This document shows, one piece after another, positions 15,681 through 27,229 of a stretch of 28,681 bases of DNA. The translations under genes were made by a program, and so were the position numbers. The DNA is from Chara braunii (taxonomy: Eukaryota > Streptophyta > Charophyceae > Charales > Characeae), in contig BFEA01000664.1 of NCBI GenBank assembly GCA_003427395.1, forward strand, positions 747,953 to 776,633, given 5' to 3'. How positions within the stretch are numbered: the stretch's first letter is position 1; each line of letters begins with the position of its first letter. The notes under the pieces were generated by a model. That model searched no databases, was not told the DNA's origin, and saw nothing but the letters and a program-made list of their open reading frames with translations.

Positions 15681-16573
15681 GTTATGTACCCGATTGAACT
15701 TCAATCCACAGCGAATTCACACGTTCCCATACACGCATGCAAGTAGACTCGAAGGAGGCAAATCCACACAAAACCAGAGAGAAGATATGCACAGCGGAAG
15801 CTCAAAACACACAAAGAATTGAAAAACGAATTTCAATTCCGCAATCCCTTGTCCTCCTCCAATCAATCCAGAGTACTTGTTCCAAGAATCACAATTGTGT
15901 TTACAACAACCCCGAACAACCAGAAACAAGTGTTCAACGAAGTATGCAGGAGTCTGCTTCTTCCTCCTCGCGACCTCATACCCCTGGCTATGGCTTCCAT
16001 AGCAGCAGTAATCCCACAGCTGTCACAACGTGCCAATCTGAACCAGCAACCCCGATGATAACAGCGCCAGCTCAGCACCCGCACGGAAGTGCAGCGCTGG
16101 AAGTCCTGATGAAGAAGGAGACAACCGATCCAGCACTTCGAAGAAGACTCCTCGTGAGGAGGAACAACAGATATGGATGCCATGTGGAAAATGGCAGTGC
16201 CCAAACCCAACAACACAGTCCTGTGGAAGCTTAGCAGCAGTGTGATCTTCAACTTCGTTTCCCAACCCCAGCTATGGCTGGGCTTCGAGGAAGAATATGA
16301 CCTCGCCCAAAATAGAGCAGCAGCGCTCCAACAACGGACGGGCAGTGTTTCCCCCAGCCAACGAAAACGTGAAAAGACCCCAAACCAAATTTCCTGCCCG
16401 CAACTTCTACCCTCTGCCTAGACCCATGACGGACTCCAAAGGCCACAACCCAATACTCATCTGCATCTAGATGGAAACAGGGCGGAAAGGGGACCTAGAC
16501 CTATGACAAGGCAAAAGGAAAAGGCCGAATGGCCTAAGGCTGCCAAACAGAGACTAGTAGTGACAGACTTAGG
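15681..16573. other. Unassigned, A/C-rich spacer
   Basis: Contains open frames of up to 165 codons (15737-16234, plus), Ser/Pro/Gln-rich with no motif I recognise. The overlapping minus frame is equally long, a sign of base-composition effect. It lies between the 521-bp repeat and the solo LTR and is most simply degenerate TE DNA. Confidence 0.35.
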
Positions 16574-17690
16574 GATCAAGTCCCGTAGGGCTCAAAACTA
16601 GCAAACAAAACATATGCGAGGCACAAGACCTCGATACGCCCTACTGGGCCGTATTTTCAGCACAGTCGGCCGCCCTAAGTGAAGGCAGGCTCGACCGAGG
16701 CCTACAGGCCATTTTTGGGGTCACCACGCAACTGGGGAAATTCAGGCAGTTGCACAGCGCCAGTTGGTTGAGAGCACCCAGGCGCAGGCCGCCTCTTTTC
16801 AATGTAACTGAGGCAGGCCCTGGGCCAGATTCGCAACATGGACCGGACACAGGCCACAGGCAGTTGGATACGGGCAATGGGCCCGGTACAGCCAAGCTGC
16901 ACGCAAGCAGGCAGGCCACTTCCATTTTTTGGACTGGGGCTCAGCCTCTCTGGGCCTACCGGAAGCCTCTGGGCACAGGCCCAGGGCCTGAATTTTTTGG
17001 ACTGGGGCTCAGCCTCTCTGGGCCTACCGGAAGCTTCTGGGCAGGGGCCCAGTACAGCCAAGCTGCACGCAAGCAGGCAGGCCACTTCCATTTAGGAAAG
17101 TGCCTGCCCACACATTCGGCATTCGGGCACTGGCTGCATGCTGCGCTGACGCTGGCCAGCGCTCACGCGCTCACGGGCGAGCTGGAAGGAGCAGGCAGTC
17201 ATAGCCGAGCTGCGCTGCTGTATGCTGGATGGGGCGCATGGTGGTCCTTGGGTGCATGTGGCATCTGTGAGTTGGGGAACGAGGTTGTGAGTGATACGAG
17301 AGACATACCTGGTGCTTGAAGTGTACGGCATTGGCCGAGATCTGCTCGTACTTCGGGGAGCTGTTGACGTCATCGGCGGCATTGTAGATTAGGCTAGATA
17401 GGATCTGCCATCTGTAGTCTGGGCGCCGAGCGCCAGATAGGATATCGACATTGGTTCTTCGTTGATGATGATGAGATTATTCAAGCATTGTCAATTATGA
17501 GCTCTTGCTGTGTTCTTATTTGATGGAACTCGTGATGCAATTCTGCTATCGGTTTGAGGTCACGACTATCTGGTCTCATGTGTATGATGCTGTTTGATTT
17601 CTGAAGTTCGCTATCGCTCATTTTCCTTGCACATACCAATTACAGGTCATGCGATCGAGTCCCGCAAGGCTCAAAACAAGAAAACAAACC
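16574..17690. repeat. About 39-bp imperfect direct repeats flanking the solo LTR
   Basis: gatcaagtcccgtagggctcaaaac (about 16574-16612) and gatcgagtcccgcaaggctcaaaac (about 17650-17690) bracket the LTR. Each continues into A/C-rich sequence. They lie outside the CATA duplication, so they pre-date or are independent of the insertion. Confidence 0.65.
16615..17631 (+). mobile_element. Solo LTR (about 1017 bp) with CATA target duplication
   Basis: The sequence begins TGCGAGGC and ends TTTTCCTTGCA, the same ends as the LTR at 22461-23427, and matches it along its length (gaaattcaggcagttg, cgccagttggttgag, ggccgagatctgctcgtacttcggg, gttgatgatgatgaga). CATA lies directly before (16611-16614) and after (17632-17635), a 4-bp target duplication. 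With no internal region present, this is a solo LTR left by recombination between two LTRs. Internal duplications (68 bp at 16931 and 16999; 166-bp spacing of gtacagccaagctgcacgc) account for its greater length. The open frames over it are GC-rich artefacts. Confidence 0.8.
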
Positions 17691-18289
17691 ACAAAGCCAA
17701 ACACTTAGTGTGCGAAATTGCGATTTATTGCATTGCACTCCCACCCCCTTAGGTTCACAGCCCTCTGCAGAACCCTTAATTTTCATGGCGCTCCTTTTCA
17801 AGACCTTTCTCATCGTGTAGAATCACTTGAGGCACAGACTTGATTAGTTCCTCCCTTCTGAACCACCTGGTTTCCTTTAGGTCCGGATGACCCTTTGCAG
17901 CCACACTCAAATGCATCTGTGACTTCAGTGGTTTGCTTCTGCCCCGTGACTTCTGCACAACAACAATCTATTTGTGGCCCATGGCTCGATCAACGCCGTC
18001 GTCAACTTTGCTCATGGTTGGGGGCAGCACCTCTGCAGGGAAAGAGCTGATAGCTGTTATGATCCTGGCTATCTTGCAGCGCAATAACTCAAAGAAAGAC
18101 AATGTCATTCAATTGCCACTGAAATGAAAGAAGGAAAGAGAAATAGACGAAGGAAGAAGAAGAGAAGACGATGAACACCGCCAAAGACCGATGCCAATCC
18201 CCCTTCATCTCGCCACCATCTCCAACCTCCTTTTGCTCCCCCAAATTCTTCTTTACAATAAAACTAAGAATAGCAATGGAAGTTGATTG
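17691..18289. other. Unassigned spacer before the LINE
   Basis: 17758-17850 is a relative of 15148-15235 (ccctctgcagaa-ccttaat, ttttcaaga-ctttctc-t-gtgtaga). The rest has no recognised gene. A purine-rich run (18124-18170) leads into the LINE and may belong to its 5' leader. Confidence 0.45.
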
Positions 18290-19682
18290 GAGAAATGAAG
18301 GGCTAGTCATCAGGAGCTGGAATGTCAATGGGCTTGGGAACGTGGTGGAGAAAGAAGAGAAACTGAACGACCTGCTATTAGGGATGACAACTGCTAATAG
18401 TAAAACAGCAGATATTTTACTATGACAGGAAACCCACCTCACTTTTTCGCCAGAACACGACAAAATCCAGACTTTCTTGGCAAGGAAACTAGGAGGCTTA
18501 AAGGACGAAATATGGTCGGCGAACCCAGCCTCAAGTTCCAAGGGAACAGCAATCCTCATCCCCAAAACATCCCGCCTATACACGACAGGCACAGTCATAA
18601 CAAGAAAGCAGACCCGATCGAAGGACGATGGTGTTTGATGCAGATCAAGTTGAAGGAAGAGGAACTAACTCTAATTCATGTTTATGCTCCAAATTCTGCG
18701 GCAGAAAGAGCGGGCTTTCTGACCAACATTAGGAATTGGGTGCCACCAATGCTTCCTTGTATCCTAGCAGGTGACTGGAACGCCACCTTAGACCCAACAA
18801 CCGGCCTTATAACACGCTCTTCCAACACCCCCTCCGTGTCAGAGGCACTCCCAATTCAAGAAGTAATGGTGGATGTTAACCTAGTTGACCCTTACAGGAC
18901 TCTCTACCCTATGAAAAGAGCCTTCACCTTGGTCAAGAAAAACCATGCACACCACACTGCCTTCTCACGTATAGACTATTTCCTGTTGTCAGAAACTCTA
19001 ATGGGGGGCCGTCAAGGACGCGGGGATTTTACCTCTAGCGCCGTACACAGGGCTAGATCATAAGCCAATTGAACTGATAATAACCTTCGACCATGCAGTC
19101 AAAAGGGGATCCAGCTTTCACAAACTCAACAATGCTCTTCTACTCAGTCAGACCTTCCAAAAAGAAATACACGACTGCTGGCTCGGCCAGAGGGCAACTC
19201 GACTAAACACAGAAAATCGCTTGCCTCTATGAGAAAACAAAGAAGGCAAGCTCTCGAATTTGCTTTGAAATTAGCGGAATTCAATCTAATTGATAACCCC
19301 TCCTCGTCCCTTTATAATGAAATTTTTGAGAAGGCACGGGAAGAACTGGCTATGTGGAGATGGTGGGACCTGAAGGGGCTGCAAATCAGGGCTAGAATGT
19401 GCGAATATGAACTTAGTGATTCGATGACTAAACACTTTTTTGCCCATATCAAAGCCAACTCAAGAGCTGGGGCAATAGAAAGGCTGAAGTCTACCACAGA
19501 CCAGGACGTCATAAGATCAGATAGTGAAGGAATGTTAGAAATAGCAAAGGATTTTTATAAAAACCTCTACCGATCAAAGACTCCTATGCCAATAACGTCC
19601 AACATAAGGGAGGCTAGACAAGGAATGCTCCAGCATCTGGAACAAACGATAACACCAGAACAGGCGGAAGCGCTAGACAAAA
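18290..19682 (+). pseudogene. LINE (non-LTR retrotransposon) endonuclease region, RT missing
   Basis: Three frames together give an apurinic/apyrimidinic-type endonuclease: VIRSWNVNGLG (catalytic Asn), a TGA at 18423-18425, QETHL (Glu), LIHVYAPNSAAERAGF, CILAGDWNATLDP (Asp and Asn), then FSRIDYFLLS and GLDHKPIEL (catalytic His). These enzymes nick the target to prime reverse transcription. Frameshifts fall near 18610 and 19010, and again before 19229. The linker that follows ([38 protein letters not shown]) is the usual stretch before a LINE reverse transcriptase. That RT never appears: at 19683 the sequence becomes minus-strand gypsy. There is no poly-A end. Confidence 0.85.
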
Positions 19683-20990
19683 GTCGATGAGCGGAAGAGG
19701 GCCGACGTTCTTGACGGTTTGCGCGTTGAGCTTGCAATAATCGATGCACAACCGCAGCTCCTTGTTCTTCTTCCGGACGAAGAGAACGGGAGCACCGTAT
19801 GGCGAAGAGCTAGGCCGAATCCAGCCTTTCTCGAGAAGATCGTCGAGTTGTGCCCTTAGCACACTTAACTCTTCCTCGCTCATGCGGTAGATGCAACCAC
19901 GCGGAGGTACGGCCCCGTCCTCGAGGATGATCTCGTGGCGGATGGGCCGATCCGGTACTACTCCGTGCGGTGTTTCGAACACGTCGCCGTAGGCGTCGAG
20001 AAGCTCGTTGATGCGTGGGTCCGGTGGTGAGTCAGTCGATGGAATGTCTTGGGGCGGGAGGGCGTGGAGAAAACACACCCCCATCTCCTTGATGTCATCC
20101 CGGATGATGGAAACTCGAGAGCTTGCGGCGGACACCACGTGGCAGCTGATTGAAGGGTGAGGAGGAGGCACCGTGCATGGGACTAGTACTCCGTTCCGAT
20201 CACGAACGTGAATGATGCGGCGGTAGAAGTTCACCGGGTGGTCCTCGCTTCGCAGCCATGACATGCCCAAGATCATGTCGAACTTGGTGTCCAAAATATC
20301 GAAGGACGCGACCTCGCTTGCATGAGGGGCAAAGTACACGGGGATGGCATCGATGAACCGGTCGATTGACTTGTGCGTGTGACCGTCGACCAACGTGACT
20401 TGCGTGGGCTGCGACTTCCATTGAACGCGTGGCCCAAGGCCAGCGCGTACCATAAAGTCTTGGCTCATGTAGTTGCGAGTAGCTTGGCAATCGATCAAAG
20501 CGTTGCAGGTCGCTTCTCTGATCTGAATGCATATGTACAACAATGGTGTGTCGATGTCGTCGTACCGTTGTGTCTTGAACTCGCGGTCGATCTTCGCAAT
20601 GTAGGCGTGAAGGTCGACAACCTCTACTCCGGTGTCCAATAACGGGGTTGGTACTGCAGTCTGCAAGTAATCCCGCAATTGTGCCATGAGCACGTTGCAA
20701 TGCGGTTTCGACAATCGACCGGACGGGGGAAGGGGCATCCATTGGAAGTCCGCAAACGTCAACGGGTCGAGCTCTTCAAGTCTTGACCATGTTGCCGAAT
20801 CCCCGGCGATAGATGACGGCGAAGTTGCCGAATCGGTTGCCGATGGTAGTGAAACCGTGCATGCGGTGGATTGTTGCACGTGGAGTGGTTGGTCCAATGG
20901 TGGGACCAAGTGGACAGCATAATCCTCGTAAGTGAACCGAGGACTTGCGACATTTGCATCCTCCCCAGATGTGTAGGAGGCTGCTAGCAA
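19683..20990 (-). pseudogene. Ty3/gypsy gag end, protease and RT start, truncated but open
   Basis: A 436-codon minus-strand frame without stops. Residues 1-140 are a Ser/Pro-rich linker. Residues about 148-260 are a retroviral-type aspartic protease: LID at 165-167 followed by [12 protein letters not shown], and the second conserved motif DMILGMSWL at 238. The family has DSG(A/S)T at the active site; here it reads DCQAT, so activity is doubtful. The RT starts at about 348: [58 protein letters not shown], then GPLPLID, where the homology stops against the LINE at 19683. The usual CIDYRKLN is CIDYCKLN. Polymerase palm, RNase H and integrase are missing. The family strongly recalls gypsy proteins I associate with Chara. 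Confidence 0.85.
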
Positions 20991-21001
20991 GGCGGCCGAA
21001 T

Positions 21002-21150
21002 CTAGCGGACTGAGAGGTGGAGTCGCCTCACCTCATTAGGATTAGGGGGTAAAGGAAGGGGGTTAGCGGCTTGGGGCTGCTGCAGATCTGCGAATTTCTG
21101 CAGTTGGTCACGGTGCTCCTTTGCCATTTTTGCTAGATCATCCCACATTG
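21002..21150 (-). pseudogene. Gag segment of the same gypsy element
   Basis: Minus-strand frame just upstream of the protease frame: YLERVITMWDDLAKMAKEHR, then DQLQKFADLQQPQ and a Pro/Asn-rich tail. The first part looks like a coiled coil. A frameshift near 21000 separates it from the main frame. Similarity seems to stop near 21150, where TGTAATAACCCG on the plus strand could be the start of another element's LTR. Confidence 0.5.
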
Positions 21151-22460
21151 TAATAACCCGCTCCAAATATGCTATTGTCGTCGGCCAGGGGGCCGCCCAC
21201 AGGCCACAGAAAGGGCCTGCGCCAGACCGTATCCAGACAAGGCCCCGAAACGAGGCGTCAGAGGCCCTGTGTCCAACAGATGACCAAAGAAAGTCAACCG
21301 TCAACTATAGCTCGGAAATTGAGGCTCAGGAGTCGAAGTCTGCACGGACCCAGTCCAAGCCACCAATCAGACACACACATTTGGCTGTTCGCAGGTATCT
21401 ATGCGGAATCTGGTCCAAGTGGAAGTCTGCAACTATAAGAGATCCGGGCCATTGACTGCAAGTCAATCTGAGCCGTCGTATCTGGTAGATCAGAGGCTGG
21501 TCAACTTGCGTCAACACTACTTATTGACTCAGCCCCTGCTCATCGGTATTCAGTCTTGCATTTGCTGCTCGACACTGGCACGACGCTGGCAAGACGCGGG
21601 CTGGACGTTGGCTGGACACTGGCATTGTGTGTGACGACGATGCGAGATTGCTGCATTGTGTTGCTGGCGCCTCATTGTTCTTGGCGGGAGCTGGGATCTT
21701 GATTGCTGACGTGGCGCTAGCCACATTGTCTTCGACTCAGATTGGGGTATCGACGAGGAGTGAGATCAGGGCTGTAATATCGGTTATAAGAGAGAGAGAG
21801 GCTTACCCGAATGTTGTTGTCAACATTGCGCACTACCGTGACATTTTCATGGGAGATCTGTGCCTACATGGTATGTTGTGATCGGTTCTCGCCAGGCTTG
21901 TTTTTGGGATACGGGACACTGACGTGGACAGAGGTGAGATGCCCGAAGGAGGACTGGGACGTGAGGGAGATCTATCTTCGATGACATTGATGGATACTCT
22001 CTTCCACCCTCTAAGTCTTATCTCCCTCGTATCAGCTTCGTCCCTTGGTTACGAGACATTGTACTTCCGGTCACATTCTTGATTATTTGGAGACATTGAC
22101 TTGCGCTGAGACATCTTGTACCTCGACATTGAGGCGTTTCTCTCCAGACTGGGCTCATTGCAACATCTTCTTGACTTAATCAATAGTTGCGAGATCTAGC
22201 CAGAATAGTGTTCAAGAGACCGGACTTGAACCAAGGCCCTAAGGAGTGAGGCCGTCTTTTTTTGCAATCTGCTCATTTGTCATTGCAATGACAGTCCTAA
22301 GTCCTAAAGATGGCCTCTTGGGCTGCAACAGCAGCTATTTCCTGCCCTCCTCTTCCTTCTCCCTTTGTACCGCCCTTTCATAGAAAACTTGAAATTGCGG
22401 TTTGTTCGCTTCATCTGCGGCATCCATTTGCTCTTCCCATTGTGCAACAGTTAGTGCCAT
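21151..22460 (+). other. Unassigned; possible LTR-like DNA
   Basis: Begins with TGTAATAACCCG, a start typical of some plant LTRs, and has a TATA-like CTATAAGAG at about 21433. I cannot find a matching end, polypurine tract or second copy. Repeated ctggcacgacgctggcaagacg-like words lie at 21574-21625, and gagacattg/gacattgag words recur in 22050-22135. No coding frame is convincing. Confidence 0.3.
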
Positions 22461-23427
22461 TGCGAGGCTCATGGCCTCGATATGCCCTATTGGGTCCTGT
22501 TTCAGGAAGAACGGCCGCCCTATGGGTCCTGTTTCAGCAAGAACGGTCGCCCTAAGTGAAGGAGGGCCTGACAAGTAACGAGAGGCCTATTTTGGGTTTC
22601 AACGCAGCTGGGAAATTCAGGCAGTTGCGCAGCGCCAGTTGGTTGAGTGAGCCCAGGCCCTGCCTGCCTTTTTCCAAATGTATCCGAGGCAGGCCCTGGG
22701 CCACACACGGAGCATGAACTGAACACATGCCGCTAGCAGTTGGACACGGGTAACCACCCCAGGCCCTGTGGAAGATTCCCTGGGACAGGGGCTCAACCAC
22801 TTGGGCCCTACCGGAAGCTTCCGTGGGGAGGCCCAGGCCAGCCAGGCAGCCCACGACTGGCAGCCTCGTTCATAAAGGATAGGGCCTGGCTGCTGGCTGG
22901 ACATTCGGGCACTCGCTGCTTATGCCCAAGCGCTGCTGCGCCAGGTGCTGGAGCGAGAGCCTTCGTGCTCACGGGCGAGCAGGGAAGAAGCAGGCAGCTA
23001 TAGCCGAGCTTGCCTGTGCATAGATGCATGGGGCGCATGGTGGTCCTTGGGTGCACGTGGCATCTGTGTGGGGGATCGAGGTTGTGAGTGAAGCGTGAGA
23101 CATACCTGGTGCTTGAGGCAAACGACATTGGCCGAGATCTGCTCGTACTTCGGGAAGCTGTTGACCTCACCAGCGACATTGTAGATAGGCTAGATAGGAT
23201 CTGTCATTCGTAGTCTGGGCGCTGAGCGCCAGATAGGGATTTGAGATTGGTTCATTGTTGATGATGATGAGACTATTCCAACATTGTCACTTGTGAGCTT
23301 TTGCTGTGCTCTTATTTGGTGGAACTCGAGTTGCAATTCTGCTTTTGGTTCGAGGTCAAGACTATCCAGTTTCATGCGTATGATGCTGCTTGGTTTCTGG
23401 AATTCGCTATCGCTCATTTTCCTTGCA
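22461..23427 (+). mobile_element. 5' LTR (about 967 bp) of the solo-LTR family
   Basis: Starts TGCGAGGC and ends CCTTGCA, aligning with the solo LTR at 16615-17631 at roughly 75-80 percent by eye. It lacks that copy's internal 68-bp and 166-bp duplications. A primer-binding site follows 3 bases after the end, so this is a left (5') LTR in plus orientation. A near-duplicate of gggtcctgtttcag-aagaacgg occurs within it (22494 and 22524). Confidence 0.75.
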
Positions 23428-23430
23428 TTT

Positions 23431-23441
23431 TGGTATCAGAG
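23431..23441 (+). promoter_or_regulatory. Primer-binding site for initiator tRNA-Met
   Basis: TGGTATCAGAG matches the complement of the 3' end of plant initiator tRNA-Met, the usual primer for copia and many gypsy elements. It lies 3 bp after the LTR end, the expected spacing. It sets the element's direction as plus. Confidence 0.8.
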
Positions 23442-24734
23442 TTGTGGTACGTTGCGCTAATCTGGCGCTTGTCTTCTGCTTATGCGGCGCATGCACGCGG
23501 TTAGCTGGGTGAGCGACCGTGGGTTGTGTGCAGTGAGGAGGGCGAAGGCAAGCAGGCGACCTTGGTGGACAGGGGTATCGTCAGGAAGGCTGTGAGGTGA
23601 TAATGGGTGTTTCGCAGTGTGATGAGAACCATCTGATGTGCGATCGACTCACTCAGACTCAACGCTCTGTTGAACTGCAGGGCACTGCCGGTCTATGGCC
23701 ACCACAATCCAAGGACTCCAGGGTAGCGGAGCGACAGCGGTGTTCTCTACAGCACATCGACCCCTTTTACCAGGTGAAGGGTAGTATGTATAGCCCAGGT
23801 GGTCGTAGTCAGGTCGGAGTGAAAGCAAGAAAAGAAAAGGGGGAATTTAAAAAGAAAGAAAAAGGGGAAGCAAGAAAAGTCACGCTGTGAGTCTCCGCTT
23901 TGAATTGAATCGTTACTTTCACATGGTTATCTAAGTGTCGATGGGCTGCAGCAACGCTACGTTTTCCTTCCTTTCTTTTTTTCGTTTCTTTTTCCTTTTC
24001 TTTTTTTTTACTATTATTACTATTATTAACACTATTGTTATCATCGTTATCAGTCGTCGTTTGAACTTTGTTCCCCTCTGTCGTTTCACGGGGGACGAAC
24101 GGTTTGTTTTCAAAATGGAAGCACCCGTGGCCGCGTTGATAGGAGGCTCATCAACCCACAAAGGGTCATGAGTCCCCTCCTTGCCATCGGACACGGGTAC
24201 CCATCAGGGGTAGTCCGTTGGTCCTCTTTAAAGGAAGGGGAGTGGCCGTCAGTATCCGGTTATGGGACCATCGCGACGAGCTTATGGGTCACTTCACTTC
24301 AAAGGTGACCGACGGGGTCCGAGCGCTCGTGTTTCCTTTTCCCTAGTCTTATTGGCCTTACTAAATTTCGGAAAGCAATTTTGATTTACAGAATCTGAAA
24401 AGGGGTACTTGAATCCCTCATTTAGAGCGCGCGGATCGTGGAGAGCAGCGATCCTATAAAGGGTGAGGGAGATGAGCCTCTGGCTACCTGGGCATTAGCC
24501 GCCTCACCACGCTATTTGTTGGTGAACTGCGGAGAGCACTGGGGGAGCAGTGTGAGCGTGAGGCAGTCCGTCTGTTTGTGCGTGTGTTGAGTGCCAAAGC
24601 CCTGGCTATTCCGGAAGTCAGCGGTTTGGTAACGTACGCTGTTCATCAAGGGGAGGGATTTTTCGACCATGGTGCGCAGCAACGGGCTATACAGCTATAG
24701 GCCAAGATGCCTCAAGTTCCTTTGGAGGTACGCG
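23442..24734 (+). other. Element leader and unresolved DNA
   Basis: The first part is the untranslated leader of the LTR element. A 97-codon frame (23597-23890) ending in a Lys/Glu-rich run might be a gag remnant, but no motif shows this. 23820-23880 is purine-rich. 23965-24045 is T-rich with (TTA)n-like words. 24060-24660 is unassigned GC-rich DNA with GGGTACCC and other short palindromic words. RT similarity starts only at about 24735. Confidence 0.4.
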
Positions 24735-26954
24735 AAAAAGTGTGAGTGGGCCAAGACACAAGTCTTGTACTTGGGCCACGTTCTAGACGGAGATGGCATT
24801 AAGCCTAAGGACAACAAAATAGCGGCGATTAGAGATTGACCGACGCCCCACACACTGATGGAGTTGCGGTCGTTCCTAGGCCTGGCTAACTACTATAGGA
24901 AGTTCGTGGGGAATTTTTCGACTATCGTTGCTGCCCTTCGCCGATTGCTAAAGAAAGAAGCAATTTGGCAGTGGGACAAAGACTGTACGTCCGCGCTCAA
25001 GAAGTTAAAGCGCGCGTTGATAGAGTATCTTGTCCTCAAAGTAGTAGATCCGTCCTTGTCGTTTGTCGTCCCACGAACGCGAGTCAGTACGGTATAGGCA
25101 CCGTGTTACAGCAAGACGACGACAATGGCTACAGACCCGTAGAGTTCATGTCAACGAGGATATCGTCAGAGAAGGTGGCTACCTCGACATATGAGAGAGA
25201 ACTCTATGCTCTCAGGCAGGCCCTAGAGCACTGGAAGCATTACCTGCTTGGGAGGCACTTCAAAGTGTATTCAGACCACGAGACTTTTAGGTGGCTGAAG
25301 ACATGGGCCAAAATGACACCTAAGTTGACTAGGTGGGCCGTTGAGATAGATCAGTATGACTTTGAGCTTAAACCGGTCAAAGGCAAGTACAATGTAGTCG
25401 CAGATGCTCTAAGTAGGAAATCAGACTACTTTGGAGCCATAGTCCACTATCTGGATATAGGGACAAACCTGCAAGAGAAAGTAAAGCAGCCATATCCACA
25501 TGACCCTATCTATAACGACCTCCTTAAGGGAGTTAAGGAGGCCCCAATGACTGAACCACATTATCGCACTACAAAGGGACTATTATTCGAGAAGACCAAT
25601 GTAGTGGACCGTCTATACGTTCCCAACAGTGAGGAGATCCGTAGCGTGATCCTAGGGGAATGCCATGATATAGAGGGACATTTTGGTTGGTAAAAGACTT
25701 TAGCCAATTTGATGCAAGCATATACATGGCCAGGGATGAAAGCTGACTGCATAGAGTATGTTCCCAGTTGCAAAGTCTGCCAAAGAAACAAGACAACTAC
25801 ACGTGCCCTTCTAGGTCTTCTTCGACCCGTGCCTATCCCTGACCAGCCTGGAGATTCAGTCTCCATCGACTTCATGGATGTTGGTGTTAAAAGCAGACAT
25901 GGAAAGAGCCAAGTCATGATGATAGTTGATAGATTTAGCAAATATGCAGTTTTTGTTCCTTTGCTTGCAGAGGCACGCACTGAGTTAGTAATTCAAAAGT
26001 TTTTTTACCATTGGGTTAGTGATCACGGGATTCCACTGTCTATAGTTAGCGATAGAAACACCCGGTTCACTAGTCATAACTGGCAGGAACTTATGAAAGT
26101 CTATGGGTCAAAGTTGTTAATGTCGTCTGGCCGACACCCAGAGACTAACGGTCAGACCGAACAAATGAATAAGATCCGACAACAAGTTCTGCGTATGTAC
26201 ATTAGACCCGATCAAGTCAGTTGGGATGAGATGTTGCCCAAGGTAGCCAATGCCTATGATAACAACGTGCACTTAGCCACGTGTCGCACTCCTAATCAGC
26301 TGCACAAGTCCTTTAGACTGCACTGACCGTTTGAGGGACTTAACCGGGACCAGATTCACAGGCTATCGCCCGATACTAGAGAGTTTGCGATGCAACACGA
26401 GGAGTAGTTAGTTACCGTTGTAGAGAACCTAAGGAAGGCCCAGCATCGAATGATAGAACAGGCTAACAAGCACCGTCGCCCGTCAAAGTTTCAAGTAGAC
26501 GACCTGGTCTGGGTCAAGTCCAAAGAGTTTGCTCCTGAGGAAAACATATCGCAGAAGTTACTGCCCGCATATGGAGGACCGTGGCGAGTTCTAGAAGTTA
26601 AGGGGGAGAGGATGGGCCATCCTACACAGTAGAGATCCCAACACACCTCCACACCTACCCCGTGTTTCATGCATCAAAGTTGTTGCCGTGTGTCACAAGC
26701 CAACAGTTCCCATCTAGAAGACCCATGATCCCTCCGGACATGGATGGAAGATATGATATTGAGGGCATTGTAGGTGAAGATGTATTCAGAACAGGAGGTA
26801 GAGGTCGCCCACAAAGACAATATAAAGTCAGATTTTCTTATCAGGAACCTCAGGACGACCGCTGGCTACTAGAGTTGAACTTCTAGAAACAACTCCCGAC
26901 GTAGTTAGAGCTTACGAAAGAGAAAAGAAGGGTAAAGGTCCTGCCTTGGACTGA
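24735..26954 (+). pseudogene. Ty3/gypsy pol: RT end, RNase H, integrase, chromodomain-like tail
   Basis: Domains in order: RT thumb (KCEWAKTQVLYLGHVLDG; LRSFLGLANYYRKFVGNFS); RNase H (NASQYGIGTVLQQ, TYERELYALRQALEHW, VYSDHETFRWLKT, VVADALSRK); integrase zinc finger (CHDIEGHFG and CKVCQRNK); integrase core with Asp in SIDFMD (25868), Asp in VSDRNTRF (26051) and Glu in GQTEQ (26159), a D-x60-D-x35-E spacing. Then come VDDLVWVKSKEF, GGPWRVLEVKG, VFHASKLLP and a chromodomain-like tail (YDIEGIVGED, QRQYKVRF, then TTPDVVRAYEREKKGK). Breaks: stops at 24837, 25691, 26324 and 26405; frameshifts near 25070, 26610 and 26868. The first RNase H Asp (DAS) is Asn. Fingers and palm of the RT are absent. Confidence 0.92.
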
Positions 26955-27229
26955 GCTATTCTCGGAGGACCTCGAATTTAGGCCGGCGGGAGTGAAACGA
27001 TATTCACCTGTTCGCAGTAGCGGATGTAGATCCCAGGGCCCGATCCCTAGTCCTCACCTTACCTGTGTACACTACCTGTGTCGACCCCGAGAGTTGAACC
27101 TGTGACCTGTGTATTCGTAACAGTTGGTAGACTGTCATAGGGTCCGTAGGTTGTAGGGGTTCGATCTGTAGACTTGTCGAATAGAAGTCTTAGTGAGTTC
27201 TAGAAGTCGTAGCTGTAGGACTTATGAAA

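Noticed and set aside
16641-17382. Proteins on both strands at 16.6-17.4 kb
   Set aside because: These lie within a solo LTR; GC-rich repeats keep several frames open at once.
27140-27165. tRNA B-box (ggggttcgatctg)
   Set aside because: There is no A-box or acceptor pairing upstream; it lies inside LTR-like DNA.
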